The notes beneath the pieces are model-generated. The model made no database searches. It was given only the letters and a program-made list of their open reading frames with translations, and was not told the origin of the DNA. From Rhizobiaceae bacterium (lineage in GTDB: Bacteria; Pseudomonadota; Alphaproteobacteria; Rhizobiales; Rhizobiaceae), in the NCBI GenBank assembly GCA_014380965.1, contig JACMIV010000255.1, positions 1-8,855 of the forward strand: a DNA stretch of 8,855 bases, written 5' to 3'. Below, in pieces: positions 6,263 through 8,855 of this stretch; the first letter of the stretch is position 1, and every line of letters starts with the position of its first letter. The translations under genes and the position numbers were made by a program.

Positions 6263-8638
6263 ATGGGTGCGGACGCCACGAGCGTACCGGCAGGGGGACG
6301 CTTGTCCCGTTTCGAAGGCCTGCTGAAAGTACGAGCGGACATCGTCGGACATGCGAAAATGATCGCCTGTCCGACCTACAAGACACTTCTCGACGCGGAA
6401 CCGGCGCTGAGGCGCGCGATCCCCATCCTCATCGTCACCTTCCTCGCGATCCTCGCCGTCGCCCGGCTCCTCTCACTGGTCGAGGAGCGCATGGTGATCG
6501 AGGAGGCTGCGACCGAAAGCCTGGCGCTCGGCGCAAGTCTCGTCCGGGCAGAGCGCGCCGCCCTTCTTGGACTGTCGGCCTCCGACGGCGGCCCGGTCGC
6601 CGAGATGACGGCTCCCGAAGAGGCGGGCGCCCTTCTCGCCAGCACCCTTCCTCCAGAACTTCTCGCCAACGGCCGCTTTGCCGTCATCTCCGATGCCGCC
6701 GGCGTCGTCGTCGGCACGGTACCGGGATACGAGCGCTTTCTCGGCCGCCATCTCGACGATCTCCTCCCCGGCATCCAGCCGCTCATGATGTTCGGCGAAC
6801 AGGCGGGCGTCCTGTCGAGCCAGATCGACGGAGAGGCCGCTCTCGTCTCGACCGCCATGCTGACCGCGCCGCTCGGCGCCATAACGCTCATCCACAAGGA
6901 GAGCGATCTCTTCGCCGACTGGCGTCACTCCGTCTCGATCAACGTCACGCTGTTCGCCCTCACCAGCCTCATCATGCTCGTCGTACTGCTCGCCTATTTC
7001 CGGCAGTCGATGCGGGCCCGTGAGGCGGACGCGCTCTATCTCGAAGCGCATCAGCGGGTGGACACGGCGCTCTCGCGCGGCCGCTGCGGCCTTTGGGACT
7101 GGGATCTCGCCCGCGGCCGGATGTATTGGTCGCGCTCAATGTACGAAATCCTCGGCATGCCCGCGAAGGATGGCGTCCTGTCCTTCGGCGACGTCGCCGC
7201 CCTCATGCATCCGGCCGACGGCAGTCTCTTCGAGGTCGCCAAGGCCGTCGCTTCCGGCAAGGTACTCAATCTCGACCGCTCCTTCCGCATGCGCCGTTCG
7301 GACGGCAGCTACATCTGGCTGCGCGCCAGGGCCGAAGTCAGCCGCACCGCCGACAACGATATCCATCTCATCGGCGTTGCCGTCGACGTGTCCGAGCAAC
7401 AGGCGCTCGCCCGGCGCACCGACGAGGCCAACGGCCGTCTCCAGAATGCCGTCGAGAACATTTCGGAAAGCTTCGTCCTGTGGGACGCCGACAGCCGGCT
7501 TGTCCTTTGCAATCGCAAATACCAAGAGGTCTACGGGCTCTCCGACACCGACGTCGTCGTCGGAACGACCTATGACAAGGTCATGGCCGGCGCGCGAAAG
7601 CCGATAGAGGCGCGGCAGATCACGAGTTCCAGCCTGATGGCCGGAGAGCGGGCCAGCGAGGCGATGCTGGCCGACGGCCGCTGGCTGCAGGTCTCCGAGC
7701 GCGTCACCGACGACGGGGGCTTCGTCTCCATCGGCACCGATGTGACGCAGCTGAAGGTCCACCAGGAAAGACTGTCCGACTCCGAGCGGCGTCTGATGGC
7801 GACGATCAACGATCTGTCCGCAGCCCGCCGGGACGCCGAGGCCAACACCCGCCAGCTTTCAGAGCTCAATGCCTCCTACATCGTCGAGAAAGAACGCGCC
7901 GAGGCAGCCAACCGCGCCAAGACGACCTTCCTCGCCAATATGAGCCACGAGCTGCGCACGCCTCTCAACGCGATCATCGGATTTTCAGAGATCATGCGCG
8001 AGGGCACTTTCGGATCGATCGGCTCGGCGAAGTACGCTGAATACGCTTCCGACATCCACGACAGCGGGCACTATCTGCTGAAGCTCATCAACGACATTCT
8101 CGATATGTCGAAGATCGAAGCGGGGCGCCTCATGCTGTCCCTCGAGCGGATTGACCTTGCCGACATCATCGGCGAGGCGACGAAGATCGTCGAGGTGCAG
8201 GCCGGGCAGAAGCGCCTGGCGATCGAAACCGAGTTGCCGGCCTCGCTCGCCCTGTCGGCCGACCGGCGCGCCACTAAGCAGATCCTCCTCAATCTCCTCG
8301 CCAACGCCATCAAGTTCACCGACCCCGGCGGACGCATCAGCCTGCGCGCCCGCGATGTCGCCGGCACCGCGGTGATCTCGATTTCGGACACCGGCATCGG
8401 AATTCCACCCGCTGCGCTGCGCATTCTCGGCCGCCCCTTCGAGCAGGTCGAGAACGAGCTAACCCGCACCAACAAGGGAACCGGCCTCGGCCTCGCCATC
8501 GCCCGCTCCCTCGTCGAGCTCCACGGCGGCGCGATGCGCATCGCCTCGCGCGTCGGCCACGGGACGGTGGTATCGGTGCGGATGCCGATCGATTTCAGTC
8601 CGGCAGTGGTGGACACCGAGCTGAAGCGCAGAGCCTGA
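6263..8638 (+). CDS. pleC: Membrane PAS sensor histidine kinase, PleC/PdhS family
   Basis: Histidine kinase of the PleC/DivJ/PdhS group, which in alphaproteobacteria sets the phosphorylation of DivK (and PleD in some) and so cell polarity and CtrA activity. The 791 residues begin with about 50 cytosolic residues, then membrane helix 1 (about 51-72), an extracytoplasmic region (73-226), helix 2 (227-245), PAS 1 (266-378), PAS 2 (394-497) and a charged coiled coil (498-549). The HisKA domain carries the phospho-acceptor His-562 in SHELRTPLNAIIGFSEIM. The following FGSIG...KYAEY..DIHDSGHYLL...NDILDMSKIEAG (584-621) is the PdhS-type dimerisation helix. The ATPase domain shows N box Asn-681, DTGIG (709-713) and GTGLGLA (739-745). 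There is no receiver domain, so the partner regulator is encoded elsewhere. The start at 6263 follows GAGAGGT; ATG 6359 is the main alternative. A terminator follows 24 bases after the stop. Kinase identity is certain; pleC rather than a sister PdhS kinase is likely, not proven. Confidence 0.85.
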   Translation: MGADATSVPAGGRLSRFEGLLKVRADIVGHAKMIACPTYKTLLDAEPALRRAIPILIVTFLAILAVARLLSLVEERMVIEEAATESLALGASLVRAERAALLGLSASDGGPVAEMTAPEEAGALLASTLPPELLANGRFAVISDAAGVVVGTVPGYERFLGRHLDDLLPGIQPLMMFGEQAGVLSSQIDGEAALVSTAMLTAPLGAITLIHKESDLFADWRHSVSINVTLFALTSLIMLVVLLAYFRQSMRAREADALYLEAHQRVDTALSRGRCGLWDWDLARGRMYWSRSMYEILGMPAKDGVLSFGDVAALMHPADGSLFEVAKAVASGKVLNLDRSFRMRRSDGSYIWLRARAEVSRTADNDIHLIGVAVDVSEQQALARRTDEANGRLQNAVENISESFVLWDADSRLVLCNRKYQEVYGLSDTDVVVGTTYDKVMAGARKPIEARQITSSSLMAGERASEAMLADGRWLQVSERVTDDGGFVSIGTDVTQLKVHQERLSDSERRLMATINDLSAARRDAEANTRQLSELNASYIVEKERAEAANRAKTTFLANMSHELRTPLNAIIGFSEIMREGTFGSIGSAKYAEYASDIHDSGHYLLKLINDILDMSKIEAGRLMLSLERIDLADIIGEATKIVEVQAGQKRLAIETELPASLALSADRRATKQILLNLLANAIKFTDPGGRISLRARDVAGTAVISISDTGIGIPPAALRILGRPFEQVENELTRTNKGTGLGLAIARSLVELHGGAMRIASRVGHGTVVSVRMPIDFSPAVVDTELKRRA

Positions 8639-8661
8639 GAAGGCAAAGGGGTTATGAACAA

Positions 8662-8687
8662 AGGGGTCCGGCGTGCGGCGGACCCCT
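8662..8687. terminator. Bidirectional intrinsic terminator
   Basis: AGGGGTCCG (8662-8670) pairs perfectly with CGGACCCCT (8679-8687) around an 8-base loop, giving a 9-bp GC-rich stem. On the plus strand CTTCGTTT follows; on the minus strand TTGTTCAT follows directly after the closing T. It lies 24 bases past the kinase stop and 74 bases past the stop of the minus-strand gene at the right edge, so it can serve both convergent genes. Confidence 0.7.
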
Positions 8688-8761
8688 CTTCGTTTCGACC
8701 AAATGCACTTCGCCAATCCGGCGGACGCAGGCCTTGGCTGTCGACCGCGCGAACCCCGTGA

Positions 8762-8855
8762 CTACCGGTATTCGCGCTCGCCCTCCATCCTCATGTCGCC
8801 GCCCTGGCGGGGTCCGTCGCCGCCGCCGTGGCGGCCGCCATGTTCGCCGCCGCGG
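8762..8855 (-). CDS. C-terminal tail of an unrecognised Gly/His-rich protein
   Basis: Only the last 31 codons are inside the window, ending in TAG at 8764-8762; the frame is open at the right edge. The tail is rich in Gly, His and Arg (GGEHGGRHGGG near the edge), then charged (MRMEGEREYR at the end). The codons in this frame are mostly GGC, CGC and GAC, as in the neighbouring genes. The gene is convergent with the kinase and shares its terminator. Such low-complexity tails occur on periplasmic Spy/CpxP-like and metal-binding proteins as well as others, so no function is given. The plus strand also has an open Pro-rich frame here, which makes the call uncertain. Confidence 0.45.
   Translation of the reverse strand, partial: RGGEHGGRHGGGDGPRQGGDMRMEGEREYR

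Noticed and set aside
8793..8855. Pro/Arg/Trp-rich open frame on the plus strand starting at the ATG at 8793
   Set aside because: It looks like the complement of the Gly/His-rich minus-strand tail and has no ribosome binding site.

Overview
The window is GC-rich (roughly two thirds G+C by eye) and reads as chromosomal DNA of an alphaproteobacterium, most likely of the order Hyphomicrobiales (Rhizobiales). The evidence is a PleC/PdhS-type cell-cycle histidine kinase, a clustered set of GANTC (CcrM-type) sites upstream of it, and an intergenic inverted repeat built on the TCATCCCGG...CCGGGATCCAT theme common between alphaproteobacterial genes. The genus cannot be fixed from the sequence alone.

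Layout from left to right: (1) a minus-strand EamA/DMT-type inner-membrane transporter, cut by the left edge (1-599). (2) A 318-base gap (600-917) with a perfect 9-bp inverted repeat in the transporter leader, a 142-bp interspersed palindromic repeat and a small hairpin after the next gene. (3) A minus-strand molybdenum hydroxylase large subunit of the xanthine dehydrogenase / CoxL family (918-3218). It carries the form II signature AYRGAGR and has no iron-sulfur or FAD subunit gene beside it. (4) A 260-base divergent promoter region (3219-3478). (5) A plus-strand M1 aminopeptidase N, pepN (3479-6130). (6) A 132-base gap (6131-6262) with three GANTC sites, an 8-bp direct repeat and a 10-bp palindrome. 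(7) A plus-strand hybrid-free membrane histidine kinase, probably pleC (6263-8638). (8) A strong hairpin that can terminate transcription in both directions (8662-8687). (9) The Gly/His/Arg-rich C-terminal tail of a minus-strand gene entering from the right edge (8762-8855).

How the genes relate: pepN (cytosolic peptide turnover) and the kinase lie in the same direction and could be read through, because no terminator is visible between them. The GANTC cluster suggests the kinase also has its own cell-cycle-linked promoter. The CoxL-like gene is divergent from pepN and the transporter follows it on the same strand; the 318-base gap makes a tight operon of those two unlikely. These are mostly housekeeping and ordinary accessory genes. 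I found no CRISPR array, insertion sequence, tRNA, rRNA, phage or defence system, and nothing that looks like a wholly new multi-gene system. The points most worth checking are the methylation-site cluster before the kinase and the orphan form II CoxL.
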